A DNA stretch of 64,000 nucleotides, from NCBI RefSeq assembly GCF_039523075.1, contig NZ_BAAAEP010000009.1:27408-91407 (forward strand), in the 5' to 3' direction. The translations under genes were made by a program, and so were the position numbers. Shown here piece after piece: positions 8,309 through 18,638 of this stretch. Each line of letters begins with the position of its first letter. Position 1 is the first letter of the stretch. Under the pieces are notes generated by a model. That model made no database searches, was not told where the DNA came from, and worked only from the letters and a program-made list of their open reading frames with translations. The stretch is from Caenispirillum bisanense. GTDB taxonomy: Bacteria; Pseudomonadota; Alphaproteobacteria; Rhodospirillales; Rhodospirillaceae.

Positions 8309-9763
8309 ATGACCTTTACCGTCGCCATCATCGGCCGCCCCAACGTCGGCAAGTCGACCCTCTTCAACCGGCTGGTCGGCCGCAAGGAAGCCATCGTGCA
8401 TGACTTCCCGGGCGTCACCCGCGACCGCAAGGAACGCAAGGCCAGCCTGCTCGGCCTCGACTTCCGGGTGATCGACACCGCCGGCCTGGAGGAGGCGGAC
8501 CCGGAAAGCCTCGCCGGCCGCATGAGCGCCATGACGCTCGGCTCGCTGTCGCAGGCCGATGTGGTGCTGTTCCTGTTCGACGCCCGCGCCGGCGTCACGC
8601 CCATGGACGAGCATTTCGCCGACGTGCTGCGCAAGCAGCCGACGCCGGTGGTGGTGGTCGCCAACAAGTGCGAAGGCCGCGCCGCCGAGGCCGGCATGAT
8701 GGAAGCCTACGGCTTCGGCCTGGGCGAGCCGGTGGGCATCTCGGCCGAACACGGCACCGGCATGGGCGACCTGCTGGAAGCCCTGCTGCCCTACGCCCGC
8801 GCCCATGCGGCTGAACGCGGCGAGACCCTGTTCGGCGAGGAGCCCGAGACGCCTGTCCTGACGGCGGAGGAACAGGCGGCGCTGGACGACGAATCGCTCG
8901 GTGCCGACGAAGATCCCAGCCTGCCGGCGGTGCGGACCGAGGAAGACGTGACCAAGCCGCTGCGGCTGGCCATCGTCGGCCGCCCCAACACCGGCAAGTC
9001 CACCTTCGTCAACGCCCTCATCGGCCAGGAACGGCTGCTGACCGGGCCGGAGGCGGGCGTCACCCGCGATGCCATCTCGGTGGACTGGACCTACAAGGAC
9101 CGCGCCATCGAACTGGTGGACACCGCCGGCCTGCGCCGCAAGGCCCGCATCCAGGAAAGCCTGGAACGGCTGTCGGTGGGCGATACGCTCCATGCCGTGC
9201 GCATGGCGGAAGTGGTCATCCTGATGATCGACGCCAACATGGTGATGGACAAGCAGGACCTCACCATCGCCCGGCTGGTGATCGAGGAAGGCCGCGCCCT
9301 GGTCATCGCCGTCAACAAGTGGGACGCCGCCGAGGACCGCGCCGCCTCGCTCCAGCGCCTGAACGACCGCCTGGAAGCCAGCCTGCCGCAGGTGCGCGGC
9401 ATCCCGACGGTCACCCTGTCGGCCATCCGCGGCCAGGGGCTCGACAAGGTGATGGACGCGGTGCTGAAGGTGCATCGCATCTGGAACACCCGCGTCTCCA
9501 CCTCGGCCCTGAACCGCTGGCTGGAGCACACGCTCACCCGCCATCCGCCGCCGCTGTCCAAGTCCAAGCGCCGCATCAAGCTGCGCTACATGACCCAGCC
9601 CAAGGCGCGGCCGCCGACTTTTGCCGTGTCGTGCTCGCGGCCGGAAGATCTGCCGGAAGCCTATGTGCGGTATCTGGTGAACGGCCTGCGCGAGGACTTC
9701 GGCCTGGCCGGCGTGCCCATCCGCATGCACTTCCGCAAGCCGAAGAACCCCTACGTCGACTGA
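8309..9763 (+). CDS. der: Ribosome biogenesis GTPase Der (EngA)
   Basis: A 484-residue protein with two tandem GTPase domains. The first has 'GRPNVGKST' (residue 9) and 'DTAGLEE'; the second has 'GRPNTGKST' (about 224), 'DTAGLRRKARI' and 'NKWD'. A KH-like domain ends the protein ('MHFRKPKNPYVD'). An acidic linker of about 40 residues joins the G domains. Der is essential for 50S subunit assembly. It is 12 bases after bamB, in one likely transcript with the TPR gene. The length is normal for alphaproteobacteria. Confidence 0.97.
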   Translation: MTFTVAIIGRPNVGKSTLFNRLVGRKEAIVHDFPGVTRDRKERKASLLGLDFRVIDTAGLEEADPESLAGRMSAMTLGSLSQADVVLFLFDARAGVTPMDEHFADVLRKQPTPVVVVANKCEGRAAEAGMMEAYGFGLGEPVGISAEHGTGMGDLLEALLPYARAHAAERGETLFGEEPETPVLTAEEQAALDDESLGADEDPSLPAVRTEEDVTKPLRLAIVGRPNTGKSTFVNALIGQERLLTGPEAGVTRDAISVDWTYKDRAIELVDTAGLRRKARIQESLERLSVGDTLHAVRMAEVVILMIDANMVMDKQDLTIARLVIEEGRALVIAVNKWDAAEDRAASLQRLNDRLEASLPQVRGIPTVTLSAIRGQGLDKVMDAVLKVHRIWNTRVSTSALNRWLEHTLTRHPPPLSKSKRRIKLRYMTQPKARPPTFAVSCSRPEDLPEAYVRYLVNGLREDFGLAGVPIRMHFRKPKNPYVD

Positions 9764-9805
9764 CGCCGACCCGCCGCCCGGCACAGGGCGACCACTCTCC
9801 CGCTT

Positions 9806-9978
9806 GCGCGGGGCGGGCCAACCCGCCCCGAAGCGAGCACTGAGCGAGCGGCCAAGGGCGCGCAAGCGCCCGCCCGGCGAGGGACAAAACAAAGGCGCGG
9901 GGCGGGCCTCCCCGCCCCGAAGCGAGCATTGAGCGAGCGGCCAAGGGCGCGCCAGCGCCCGCCCGGCGAGGGACAAAC
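9806..9978 (+). repeat. Two-copy tandem repeat, 89-base period, between der and glpK
   Basis: Two nearly identical copies begin at 9806 and 9895. Each starts GCGCGGGGCGGGCC, carries the shared core GAAGCGAGCA(C/T)TGAGCGAGCG and ends CGGCGAGGGACAAA. The second copy runs almost into the glpK ribosome binding site. The copies differ at only a few bases. Each contains inverted G/C-rich arms (GGGCGGGCC..CCGCCC and GGGCGCG..CGCCCG), so each could fold. There is no coding potential. This looks like a dispersed intergenic repeat family rather than a CRISPR array, because no unique spacers separate the copies. Confidence 0.85.
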
Positions 9979-9993
9979 CAGAAGGAGCCCGCC

Positions 9994-11460
9994 ATGCACA
10001 TCCTCGCCATCGACCAGGGCACCACCTCCAGCCGCGCCATCGTGTTCGACGCCGACGGGCAGCCGCTGGCCGTCGCGCAGCGGGAGTTCCCGCAGCACTA
10101 CCCCGCGCCCGGCTGGGTGGAGCACGACCCGGAGGACATCTGGACATCCACCGTCGCCTGCGTGCGCGAGGTGCTGGAGCGGGCGGGCGATCAGGTGGGC
10201 GCCATCGGCGTCACCAACCAGCGCGAGACCACCGTGGTGTGGGACCGCCGCAGCGGCCGGCCGCTGCACAACGCCATCGTCTGGCAGGACCGCCGCACCG
10301 CCGATACCTGCCACCGCCTGCGCGAGGCCGGTGTAGAGACGGAGGTGACGCAGCGCTCCGGCCTCATCGTCGATCCCTATTTCTCCGCCACCAAGGCCGC
10401 CTGGGTGCTGGACCATGTGGAGGGGGCGCGGTTGCTGGCGCAGCAGGGCGACCTGTGCTTCGGCACCATCGACAGCTTCCTGATCTGGCGCCTGACCGGC
10501 GGCCGGCGCCATGTCACCGACGCCACCAACGCCTGCCGCACCGCCCTGTTCAACCTGCGCACCCAGGATTGGGACGATGCCCTGTGCGACATCTTTCGGG
10601 TGCCGCGCGCCATGCTGCCGCAGGTGCTGGACAGCGCCGCCGACTTCGGCACCACCGACCCCGACACCATCGGCCGCGCCCTGCCGATCCTGGGGGTGGC
10701 GGGCGACCAGCAGGCGGCGGCGGTGGGACAGGCCTGCTTCACCCCCGGCACCATCAAGAGCACCTACGGCACCGGCTGCTTCGTCATCCTCAACACCGGC
10801 GACACTCCCATCGAGTCCCACAACCGGCTGTTGACCACCGTCTGCTACCGCCTGAACGGCAGGCCGACCTATGCCATCGAGGGCTCCATCTTCGTGTCCG
10901 GCGCCGCCGTGCAGTGGCTGCGCGACAAGCTGGGGCTGATCCGCTCCGCCGCCGAGACGGAGGCCATCGCCGCCGCCCTGCCCGACAACCGCGGCGTCTA
11001 TCTGGTGCCCGCCTTCACCGGCCTGGGGGCGCCGCACTGGGTGCCGGAGGCGCGCGGGGCATTATCCGGCCTCACCCGCGATACCGGCCGCGACGAGATC
11101 GTGCGGGCGACGCTGGAGGCGGTCGCCTACCAGACCCGCGACCTGTTCCAGGCCATGGCCCAGGACGGCATGGCGCCGCAGACCCTGCGGGTGGATGGCG
11201 GCATGGCGGTGAACGACTGGCTGATGCAGTTCCTGGCCGACACCCTGGACGTGCCGGTGGACCGCCCGCGCGTGACCGAGACGACGGCGCTCGGCGCCGC
11301 CTATCTGGCGGGGCTGCAGGCCGGGCTTTACACCGGCCTGGACGACATCGCCGGCCGCTGGGGCCTCGACGCCCGGTTTACCCCGGCCATGGCGGCGGAA
11401 ACCCGGCGGCGAAACCTGGCGGGGTGGGACAAGGCGGTGGGCCGGGTGGCGGCGCCGTAA
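9994..11460 (+). CDS. glpK: Glycerol kinase
   Basis: A 488-residue FGGY-family kinase that phosphorylates glycerol to sn-glycerol 3-phosphate. Seen: N-terminal 'AIDQGTTSSRAIVFD', 'TNQRETTVVWDRRSG', 'NAIVWQDRRT', 'STYGTGCFVILNTG' and the C-terminal 'GAPHWVPEARGALSGLTR' ATP-site region. AGAAGGAG lies just before the ATG. The gene stands alone: no glpF, glpD or glpR is next to it, and the upstream gap is filled by the tandem repeat. Full length for the family. Confidence 0.96.
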   Translation: MHILAIDQGTTSSRAIVFDADGQPLAVAQREFPQHYPAPGWVEHDPEDIWTSTVACVREVLERAGDQVGAIGVTNQRETTVVWDRRSGRPLHNAIVWQDRRTADTCHRLREAGVETEVTQRSGLIVDPYFSATKAAWVLDHVEGARLLAQQGDLCFGTIDSFLIWRLTGGRRHVTDATNACRTALFNLRTQDWDDALCDIFRVPRAMLPQVLDSAADFGTTDPDTIGRALPILGVAGDQQAAAVGQACFTPGTIKSTYGTGCFVILNTGDTPIESHNRLLTTVCYRLNGRPTYAIEGSIFVSGAAVQWLRDKLGLIRSAAETEAIAAALPDNRGVYLVPAFTGLGAPHWVPEARGALSGLTRDTGRDEIVRATLEAVAYQTRDLFQAMAQDGMAPQTLRVDGGMAVNDWLMQFLADTLDVPVDRPRVTETTALGAAYLAGLQAGLYTGLDDIAGRWGLDARFTPAMAAETRRRNLAGWDKAVGRVAAP

Positions 11461-11487
11461 CGCCGCCGCCCGTCCTGGCGCCGGCCC

Positions 11488-12045
11488 CTAAGACGGCTGG
11501 CGCCGCTTCAGGTGGCGGATGAGCGCCAGCGCCTCGGCCGGCGGCGGCTGCTCGATGCGCCAGTAGCGGCGCCCCCCGACGGTACGGCCGAGCATGCCGG
11601 CATCGACCATGCTCCGCCGCAGCAGGGCATAGTCGCCGAAGTCGTGCAGTGCGGTCAGCGCCTCGTTGAGGTCGGCCTCGCTGAGGTCGTCGCCCGCCGG
11701 CAGCCGCGCCCACAGCGCCCACAGGCACAGCAGGCGATGGCCGGCACGCGACGGCCACCGCAGCAGGCGGCCGTCGGCATCGAAGTGGCGCGCCGCCCGC
11801 TCCACCCGCCGATGATCCACCGCCGGTTCCGGCGGCAGGGCGGCGGCGGGCAGGCGCTCCAGCCGGTCGCGGGCGGCATGCTCGGCCCGCAGGTGCTGGA
11901 TGTTGCGGAAGCCGATGGCGCGCGACAGCATGTTCAGCAGCTGGACATGCCCCGGCGGAGTGCCACAGGCGGCAAGGTCGCGGCCGAGGGAGCGGGCGAG
12001 CGCCGACAGGTCGGGCGCGACGAAAGGCAAGCTTTGTCTGGTCAT
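11488..12045 (-). CDS. DUF2087 domain-containing protein
   Basis: A 185-residue protein started at the ATG with AGGGG upstream; the frame extends 23 codons further without a good site. The C-terminal ~80 residues match DUF2087: a DNA-binding-like winged fold with 'FDADGRLLRWPSRAGHRLLCLWALW', 'LSEADLNEALTALHDFGDYALLRRSMVDAG' and the final 'GRRYWRI'. The N-terminal ~60 residues ('LARSLGRDLAACGTPPGHVQLLNMLSRAIGFRNIQHLRAEH') are helical and of unknown function. DUF2087 is often fused to ArsR-type HTH domains, so a regulatory role is possible but unproven. It converges on glpK with 27 bases between. Confidence 0.8.
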   Translation of the reverse strand: MTRQSLPFVAPDLSALARSLGRDLAACGTPPGHVQLLNMLSRAIGFRNIQHLRAEHAARDRLERLPAAALPPEPAVDHRRVERAARHFDADGRLLRWPSRAGHRLLCLWALWARLPAGDDLSEADLNEALTALHDFGDYALLRRSMVDAGMLGRTVGGRRYWRIEQPPPAEALALIRHLKRRQPS

Positions 12046-12335
12046 GGGAATCCCCTGGCAGTGCCGCAGGGACCGCATGGGTCCGTCGTTGGTCGCTGTC
12101 TTACGACTCGGCACGGGACAAGGGTTCGGGCGAGTGCTGGCAAACAGGCAGGTTTAGCACCCCGCGAAGGGGCAGCGACGCCTCGGTGAACTGCCGACCG
12201 TGCCCCGTTCATACACCCGCCGCCGCCGGGCTTCAACGGTGCTTTGTGCCCGCCGCGGTTGCCAAGGCCCCAGGATCATTGAGAAGATCAATCCGGCATC
12301 CATATGGCGTGCATCGGATCGAGGCGGGGGTTCCC

Positions 12336-14030
12336 TTGGAAAGCGTGTTTCATGAACTGTCGGTGATCCTGCTGTTCGCCACGGCGGTGGGAGCGGTGGG
12401 GCTGCTGTTGCGGCAGCCGCTGCTGGTGTCGTTCATCGCCGCCGGCATCCTGGCCGGGCCGTCGGTGCTGGGGCTCGGGATGGCCGATGCGCACCTGGAG
12501 CTGCTGGCGCAGTTCGGCATCTCCATCCTGCTGTTCATCGTCGGCCTGAAGCTGGACATCCACCTCATCCGAACCATGGGCGCGGTGGCGCTGACCACCG
12601 GCCTCGGGCAGGTGATCTTCACGTCGGTGTTCGGCTTCTTCATCTGCCTGGCGCTCGGCATTTCGCCGCTGGCGAGCCTGTACATCGCCGTCGCCATCAC
12701 CTTTTCGTCCACCATCATCATCGTCAAGCTGCTGTCCGACAAGGGCGAGATCGACGCCCTGCACGGCCGCGTGGCGCTCGGTTTCCTGATCGTGCAGGAC
12801 ATCGTGGTGGTGCTGGTGATGGTGGTGGTCTCGGCGCTGGCCGCCGGCACCGCGGAGGATGGCGCCGGCGGCATGGTGCTGCAGGTGGCGGCGGTGTTCG
12901 CCAAGGGCGCCGTGATGGTGGCGGTGGTGGCGCTGTTCATGAAGTACGTGGCGCAGCGCCTGCTCGACCGGCTGGCGACCTCGCCCGAGCTGATGGTGCT
13001 GCTGGCCGTCGGCCTGGCGGCCGCCTTCGCCTCGGGGGCGGAGATGCTGGGCTTCAGCATGGAGCTGGGCGCCTTCCTGGCCGGCGTGGCGCTGGCCTCC
13101 ACCACCTACCGCGAGGTCATCGGCGCCCGGCTCAATGCCCTGCGCGACTTCATGCTGCTGTTCTTCTTCATCTCCCTCGGCGCCCACATGGACCTGTCGA
13201 CGGTGCGCGACCAGATCGTGCCGGCGGCCGTGCTGTCGGTCTTCGTGCTGGTGGGCAACCCGCTGATCGTGCTGGTGATCATGGGCCTCATGGGCTACCG
13301 CAAGCGCACCGGCTTCCTGGCAGGCCTGACGGTGGCGCAGATCAGCGAGTTCTCGCTCATCTTCATGGCGATGGGCTTGAGCCTCGGCCACGTCACCAAC
13401 CAGGACGTCGGGCTGGTGACGCTGGTGGGCGTGGTGACCATCGGCCTGTCCACCTACATGATCCTGTATTCGCATCAGCTCTATCCGAGGCTGGAGAAGC
13501 TGCTCGGGGTGTTCGAGCGCCGCGTGCCGCACCGCGAGGTGGCGCAGGAAGCGGCCGCCGCCCCCGCCCATGCCGACGTCATCCTGTTCGGCCTCGGCCG
13601 CTACGGCAGCAACATCGGGCGCGAGCTGCGCCAGCGCGGGATGAGCGTGCTGGGGGTGGACTTCGACCCAGAGGCGGTGCAGCAGTGGACGCGCCAGGGC
13701 CACCCGGCGCTCTACGGCGATGCCAGCGACCCCGATTTCGCCGCCACCCTGCCGCTGCAGGACAAGCAGTGGGTGGTGACCGCCGTGCCGGCGCAGCAGT
13801 CGTCCACCGCCGGCGGCGACCCCAGCGAGACCCTGGTGCGCAGCCTGCGCAGCAGCGGCTATCGCGGCCGCATCGCCGTCACCGCCCACCGCGCCGGCGA
13901 CGTCACCCGCCTGCGCAAGGCGGGCGCCGACGTGGTATTGCTGCCCTTCGCCGATGCCGCCCACCATGCCGTGGAAGTCATCACCGGCCGCGCCGCCGAC
14001 ATCGAGACGCGAGGAGTCGAGCATGCATGA
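12336..14030 (+). CDS. KefB/KefC-type monovalent cation:proton antiporter (CPA2) with RCK domain
   Basis: About 564 residues from a TTG start (LESVFHELSVILLF) preceded by GAGGCGGGGG; GTG at 12345 is an alternative. Roughly the first 380 residues are some 12 hydrophobic segments of the Na+/H+ exchanger fold ('LLRQPLLVSFIAAGILAGP', 'AITFSSTIIIVKLLSDKGE', 'HGRVALGFLIVQDIVVVLVM'). A TrkA-N/RCK Rossmann domain follows from about residue 411 ('VILFGLGRYGSNIGREL'). Such proteins expel K+ in exchange for H+ under electrophilic or pH stress, gated by nucleotide or glutathione ligands at the RCK domain. It overlaps the following UspA gene by 8 bases, suggesting a stress-response operon. Confidence 0.9.
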   Translation: MESVFHELSVILLFATAVGAVGLLLRQPLLVSFIAAGILAGPSVLGLGMADAHLELLAQFGISILLFIVGLKLDIHLIRTMGAVALTTGLGQVIFTSVFGFFICLALGISPLASLYIAVAITFSSTIIIVKLLSDKGEIDALHGRVALGFLIVQDIVVVLVMVVVSALAAGTAEDGAGGMVLQVAAVFAKGAVMVAVVALFMKYVAQRLLDRLATSPELMVLLAVGLAAAFASGAEMLGFSMELGAFLAGVALASTTYREVIGARLNALRDFMLLFFFISLGAHMDLSTVRDQIVPAAVLSVFVLVGNPLIVLVIMGLMGYRKRTGFLAGLTVAQISEFSLIFMAMGLSLGHVTNQDVGLVTLVGVVTIGLSTYMILYSHQLYPRLEKLLGVFERRVPHREVAQEAAAAPAHADVILFGLGRYGSNIGRELRQRGMSVLGVDFDPEAVQQWTRQGHPALYGDASDPDFAATLPLQDKQWVVTAVPAQQSSTAGGDPSETLVRSLRSSGYRGRIAVTAHRAGDVTRLRKAGADVVLLPFADAAHHAVEVITGRAADIETRGVEHA

Positions 14031-14850
14031 CCGCCGCCCGGCCAGCATTCTGGTCGCCACCGACATGTCCATGCGGTCGGACCGGGCGCTCACCCGCGCC
14101 ATGGACCTCGCCGCCGGCTTCGGCGCCAGTCTGCTGGTGCTGCATGTGGTCGACGAAGACCTGCCGGCGCCGGTGCGCGACCTGCTCTGCGAGCAGAGCC
14201 GCCGCCTGCTGCTGGAACAGGTGGCCGCCCTGCCGCAGGCCAAGGCCGTGCCGTGGCAGGTGGAGGTGGTGCCGGGGGTGGACGTCGCCGCCATCGTCGA
14301 CCGGGCGGAAGCCGTGCAGGCCGGTCTGGTGGTGCTCGGCGCCCACCGTGAGCGCAGTTTCCGCGGCATCATCTTCGGCACCACGACGGAGCGGGTGATG
14401 CACAGCGGCACCGCCCCGGTGCTGGTCGCCCACGGCGCCTATCGCGGTCCCTACCGTCACGTGCTGGCGGCGGTGGACGGATCGCCGGCGTCGCTGCGGG
14501 CGGTGACGGCGGCCCTGCGCTGCTGGCCGGAGGCGGCGGTGCAGGCGGTGCATGTGCTCGACCTGCCGGGCGGCGCGGCGGCGGCCGGCGATGCGGTCGA
14601 ACAGGCCGCCGACCGCCTGCGCCCGGCCCTCGACCGGCTGGCGCAGGAGGTCGGCCGGCGGCCCGACCTGGTGGTGGAGATCGGCGACGTCGACACCGTG
14701 CTGCGCAGCCTCGCCACCCGCTACGCCGCCGACCTGGTGGCCGTCGGCACCACCGGCGGCAACCCGTCGCTGCGCACGCTGCTCGGCGGCACCACGGAAC
14801 GCATCCTGCAAAGCGCCCCCTGCGACGTGCTGGTGGTTCCGCCCGGCTGA
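14023..14850 (+). CDS. Tandem universal stress protein (UspA family)
   Basis: A 275-residue protein starting inside the end of the antiporter gene (ATGCATGA overlap) with GAGGAG upstream. It consists of two Usp domains: the first from 'SILVATDMSMRSDRALTRAM', the second from 'HVLAAVDGSPASLRAVTAAL'. The ATP-binding G-x2-G-x9-G-S/T pattern is visible near both domain ends ('GAHRERSFRGIIFGTTTERV' and 'GTTGGNPSLRTLLGGTTERI'), so both may bind ATP. UspA genes beside CPA2 antiporters are a common pairing. Confidence 0.9.
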   Translation: MHDRRPASILVATDMSMRSDRALTRAMDLAAGFGASLLVLHVVDEDLPAPVRDLLCEQSRRLLLEQVAALPQAKAVPWQVEVVPGVDVAAIVDRAEAVQAGLVVLGAHRERSFRGIIFGTTTERVMHSGTAPVLVAHGAYRGPYRHVLAAVDGSPASLRAVTAALRCWPEAAVQAVHVLDLPGGAAAAGDAVEQAADRLRPALDRLAQEVGRRPDLVVEIGDVDTVLRSLATRYAADLVAVGTTGGNPSLRTLLGGTTERILQSAPCDVLVVPPG

Positions 14851-14923
14851 CCGCCGCCGCCACCGCCGGAACGGAAAGCGGTATTGCAGCACCGCCTTGG
14901 GAGTATCCCTGCCTCTCCTGGAG

Positions 14924-14951
14924 TTGACTTGCGACCGGATGAAGCTACCTT
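14924..14951 (+). promoter_or_regulatory. Candidate sigma-70 promoter for the lysine-rich gene at 14989
   Basis: TTGACT (14924-14929), a 16-base spacer, then TACCTT (14946-14951), 38 bases before the ATG at 14989. The region then has GGGGGAGG as a ribosome binding site. It is a by-eye match only. Confidence 0.4.
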
Positions 14952-14988
14952 CGATGGCAGGTTCATCACCACACAGGGGGAGGTCGCC

Positions 14989-15759
14989 ATGGCGAACGAC
15001 TGGGGAAAAGAGTGGAAGACGACCAAGGAGAAGTTCGAGAAGCTCACCGGCAAGAAGAAGCCGGCGGAGAAGGTGCTCGGCATGTTCCGCAAGTCCTCGG
15101 GCATCGAGGGGGCCCTGAAGGACTGTGACAAGGCCGATGTCGCCGTCGCCGACAAGCGCGGCGGCGCCGCCCCGACCGAGAAGGAAATGGAGGCCTACAA
15201 GGCCGCCAAGAAGAAGTACGACAGCACCGCCGCTACCTACATCAAGTCGCTGGACGACGCGATGAAGGCCGACAAGGGCGCCGACCCGGCCTATGCCAAT
15301 GCGCTCAAGCTGCTGAAGGCGGACCTGAAGGCCATTTCCGCCCGCATGGACTCGTTCATCGCCGGCAAGGTCGCCCAGGTGGAGCAGCTGTCGGCGACCG
15401 AAATGACCATCAAGAACATGATGGTCAACATCAACTCGGCGCTGAAGAAGGCCAAGCTGGCCTACACCCAGGTCATCAACGAGCCGACAGCGGCGAATTA
15501 CAACGCCCAGTTCCCGAAGGCGGCGCGCGACATCACCCAGCAGCTGGCCAACATCGTCAAGTTCCGCGCCAAGGGGCAGGAAATCCCCGGCGTGCCGGTC
15601 GCCAACCCCGACAAGGAGGCGAAGGCGCTGGAGGACTGGAACACCAACTTCAAGAAGCTGCCCGACACCGCCAGCCCGGACGACGTGAAGAAGGCCATCA
15701 CCGCCTTCGCCCTGGCCTGCAAGGACGTCTCCACCTGGATGAAGAGCAAGACGGCGTGA
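14989..15759 (+). CDS. Lysine-rich helical protein of unknown function (A)
   Basis: A 256-residue protein starting at the ATG five bases after GGGGGAGG. It begins MANDWGKEWKTTKEKFEKLT and is rich in Lys, Ala and Asp, with no signal peptide, membrane segment or recognisable motif. Predicted by eye to be almost entirely helical, with heptad-like stretches ('LKLLKADLKAISARMDSFI', 'NINSALKKAKLAYTQVI'). It contains only two Cys and a few Trp near its ends. It converges, 72 bases away, on a second lysine-rich protein of similar size and style (15832-16695), and the two may be distant relatives. I do not recognise a family. Confidence 0.8.
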   Translation: MANDWGKEWKTTKEKFEKLTGKKKPAEKVLGMFRKSSGIEGALKDCDKADVAVADKRGGAAPTEKEMEAYKAAKKKYDSTAATYIKSLDDAMKADKGADPAYANALKLLKADLKAISARMDSFIAGKVAQVEQLSATEMTIKNMMVNINSALKKAKLAYTQVINEPTAANYNAQFPKAARDITQQLANIVKFRAKGQEIPGVPVANPDKEAKALEDWNTNFKKLPDTASPDDVKKAITAFALACKDVSTWMKSKTA

Positions 15760-15831
15760 TCCTGCCGTCCGTCACCGCCTGAGCGGCACGCCCGGCCGAC
15801 CCGCAGGCCGCCGGGCGCATCCGCCGCCGGA

Positions 15832-16695
15832 TCAGCCGATGAGGGCCAGAACCTCCTGCAGGTAGCCCTTGAACTTCTTGATCTCCGGCACCTGCTTGGC
15901 AAGGAAGTTGGCGTGCATCTGCACCGCTTCCTCCTCCGTCTGACCGCGCTTCTGCATCTGCTCCTGCAGCATCTCGCCCCACTTGCCGGGGGAATGGTTG
16001 GCGCCGTATTCACGCACCGGCGGGAAGAAGACGTCCATGGCCTTGCCCTTGAACACCGGGTCGCGCAGGTCGGGGAAGTCCTTGAGGATCTGGTCCCAGT
16101 TCTTGCACTGGGTGCAATAGCCGCGCGCGCCGCCGTCGCCGGTGGCCAGCTTCAGCAGGTTCGCCTTGGTGGGGCTGCCCTTGAAGGTCGCGATGTCGCT
16201 GAGGAACAGGTCCACCTTCTGCACGCCCTTGGTCAGGATCGGCTTGAGGGCGCCGCGCACCGAAGCCTCGATCTTCTTGCGCTCGGTGCGGTATTCGTCC
16301 TCGAACGCCTGCTCGAAGGCGAGCACCTGCTTGCCGTAGCTGTCGGCGGCATCGGCGATGGCCTTGCAGGCCTGAGCGGCCGATTTGGGGATCAGCTTCT
16401 CCTTGCTGAACTTGCCGGCCCAGGTGTTGGCCAGCGACCCCGCATCCTTTGAGGCGCGGGCGATGTTCTTTACCTTCGACGGATAGGACTTCTTCGCGAC
16501 CTCGTAAGCCGCGTCGATGGCGCCGAGCGAGGAGTGCTTCTTGAACTCGAATTCGCTCCACGTCACGGCATCATGCAGTTTCTGAAGCTGCTTCAGCATG
16601 TCGCCGATGCCGGTCGACTTGGTCTTGGCGACCAGCGGCTTCTTCTTGTCCCAGTCCTTCTGGGTCAACGTGACGGGATAATCAATCTTGGCCAT
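15832..16695 (-). CDS. Lysine-rich helical protein of unknown function (B)
   Basis: A 287-residue protein started at the ATG (MAKIDYPVTLTQKDWDKKKP) preceded by AAAGGGGGGC; the open frame upstream looks non-coding. It is soluble, Lys/Ala-rich and mostly helical. A more ordered C-terminal half has one 'CTQC' pair ('ARGYCTQCKNWDQIL'), 'PVREYGANHSPGKWGEML' and 'FKGYLQEVLALIG'. Opening features recall the convergent neighbour: a W/K-rich start followed by 'TGIGDMLKQLQKLHDA' here and 'SGIEGALKDCDKA' there. Function unknown; the CxxC could be a redox or metal site. Confidence 0.8.
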   Translation of the reverse strand: MAKIDYPVTLTQKDWDKKKPLVAKTKSTGIGDMLKQLQKLHDAVTWSEFEFKKHSSLGAIDAAYEVAKKSYPSKVKNIARASKDAGSLANTWAGKFSKEKLIPKSAAQACKAIADAADSYGKQVLAFEQAFEDEYRTERKKIEASVRGALKPILTKGVQKVDLFLSDIATFKGSPTKANLLKLATGDGGARGYCTQCKNWDQILKDFPDLRDPVFKGKAMDVFFPPVREYGANHSPGKWGEMLQEQMQKRGQTEEEAVQMHANFLAKQVPEIKKFKGYLQEVLALIG

Positions 16696-16930
16696 GGCTT
16701 GCCCCCCTTTGCTATGTCGTCCACCCCTGGACGATCCCCACCGAAACGATACGCCAAATGGTAGAAAGAACAAGGCACCGCCGACGGCACCGCACCACCG
16801 TTTCGCCACCGCTGCGGCAGGCACCGCCCTGCGGAAAATGGGGGTGGGCGGCGGGGCGCGACTGGAGTATGGTCCGCCCCAAACTCACCCCCGCAGCCCC
16901 CGGACTGCCTTTAGTCGGACACGGACGCCC

Positions 16931-18484
<1,554 letters not shown>

Positions 18485-18517
18485 GCCGTCCGGCCTCTCC
18501 CTGACCTGACGGTACCG

Positions 18518-18550
18518 AAGGGGCCGGTCCGACGACCGGCCCCTTTTTTT
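18518..18550 (+). terminator. Rho-independent terminator of guaA
   Basis: GGGGCCGGTC (18520-18529) and GACCGGCCCC (18534-18543) form a 10-bp stem with a CGAC loop, followed by seven T. It is 35 bases after the guaA stop. Confidence 0.92.
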
Positions 18551-18556
18551 CGTGGT

Positions 18557-18586
18557 TTGACATCCCACCCGCCGCCGCGCTATTGC
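18557..18586 (+). promoter_or_regulatory. Candidate sigma-70 promoter of the ECF sigma gene
   Basis: TTGACA (18557-18562), an 18-base spacer and TATTGC (18581-18586). It lies just after the guaA terminator and about 50 bases before the ATG at 18639. A Fur-like dyad overlaps the -10 box. Confidence 0.5.
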
Positions 18587-18605
18587 AAAGAATAGTCATT
18601 CGCAA
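18583..18605 (+). promoter_or_regulatory. Fur-like inverted repeat over the sigma-gene promoter
   Basis: A 23-base imperfect palindrome, TTGCAAAG-AATAGTC-ATTCGCAA, with outer arms TTGC/GCAA and A/T-rich inner arms, as in iron-box (Fur/Irr class) operators. It covers the candidate -10 and would block transcription when iron is replete. Assigned by resemblance only. Confidence 0.5.
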
Positions 18606-18638
18606 CACGTGGGGCCGGCGGGTCGGCCAGTCTGGTCT

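Noticed and set aside
6815..10147. Very long antisense open frame (over 1100 codons) across bamB, der and the glpK start
   Set aside because: A GC-rich codon-position artefact. It is His/Gly/Gln-rich with no family features, and the plus strand carries clear conserved genes.
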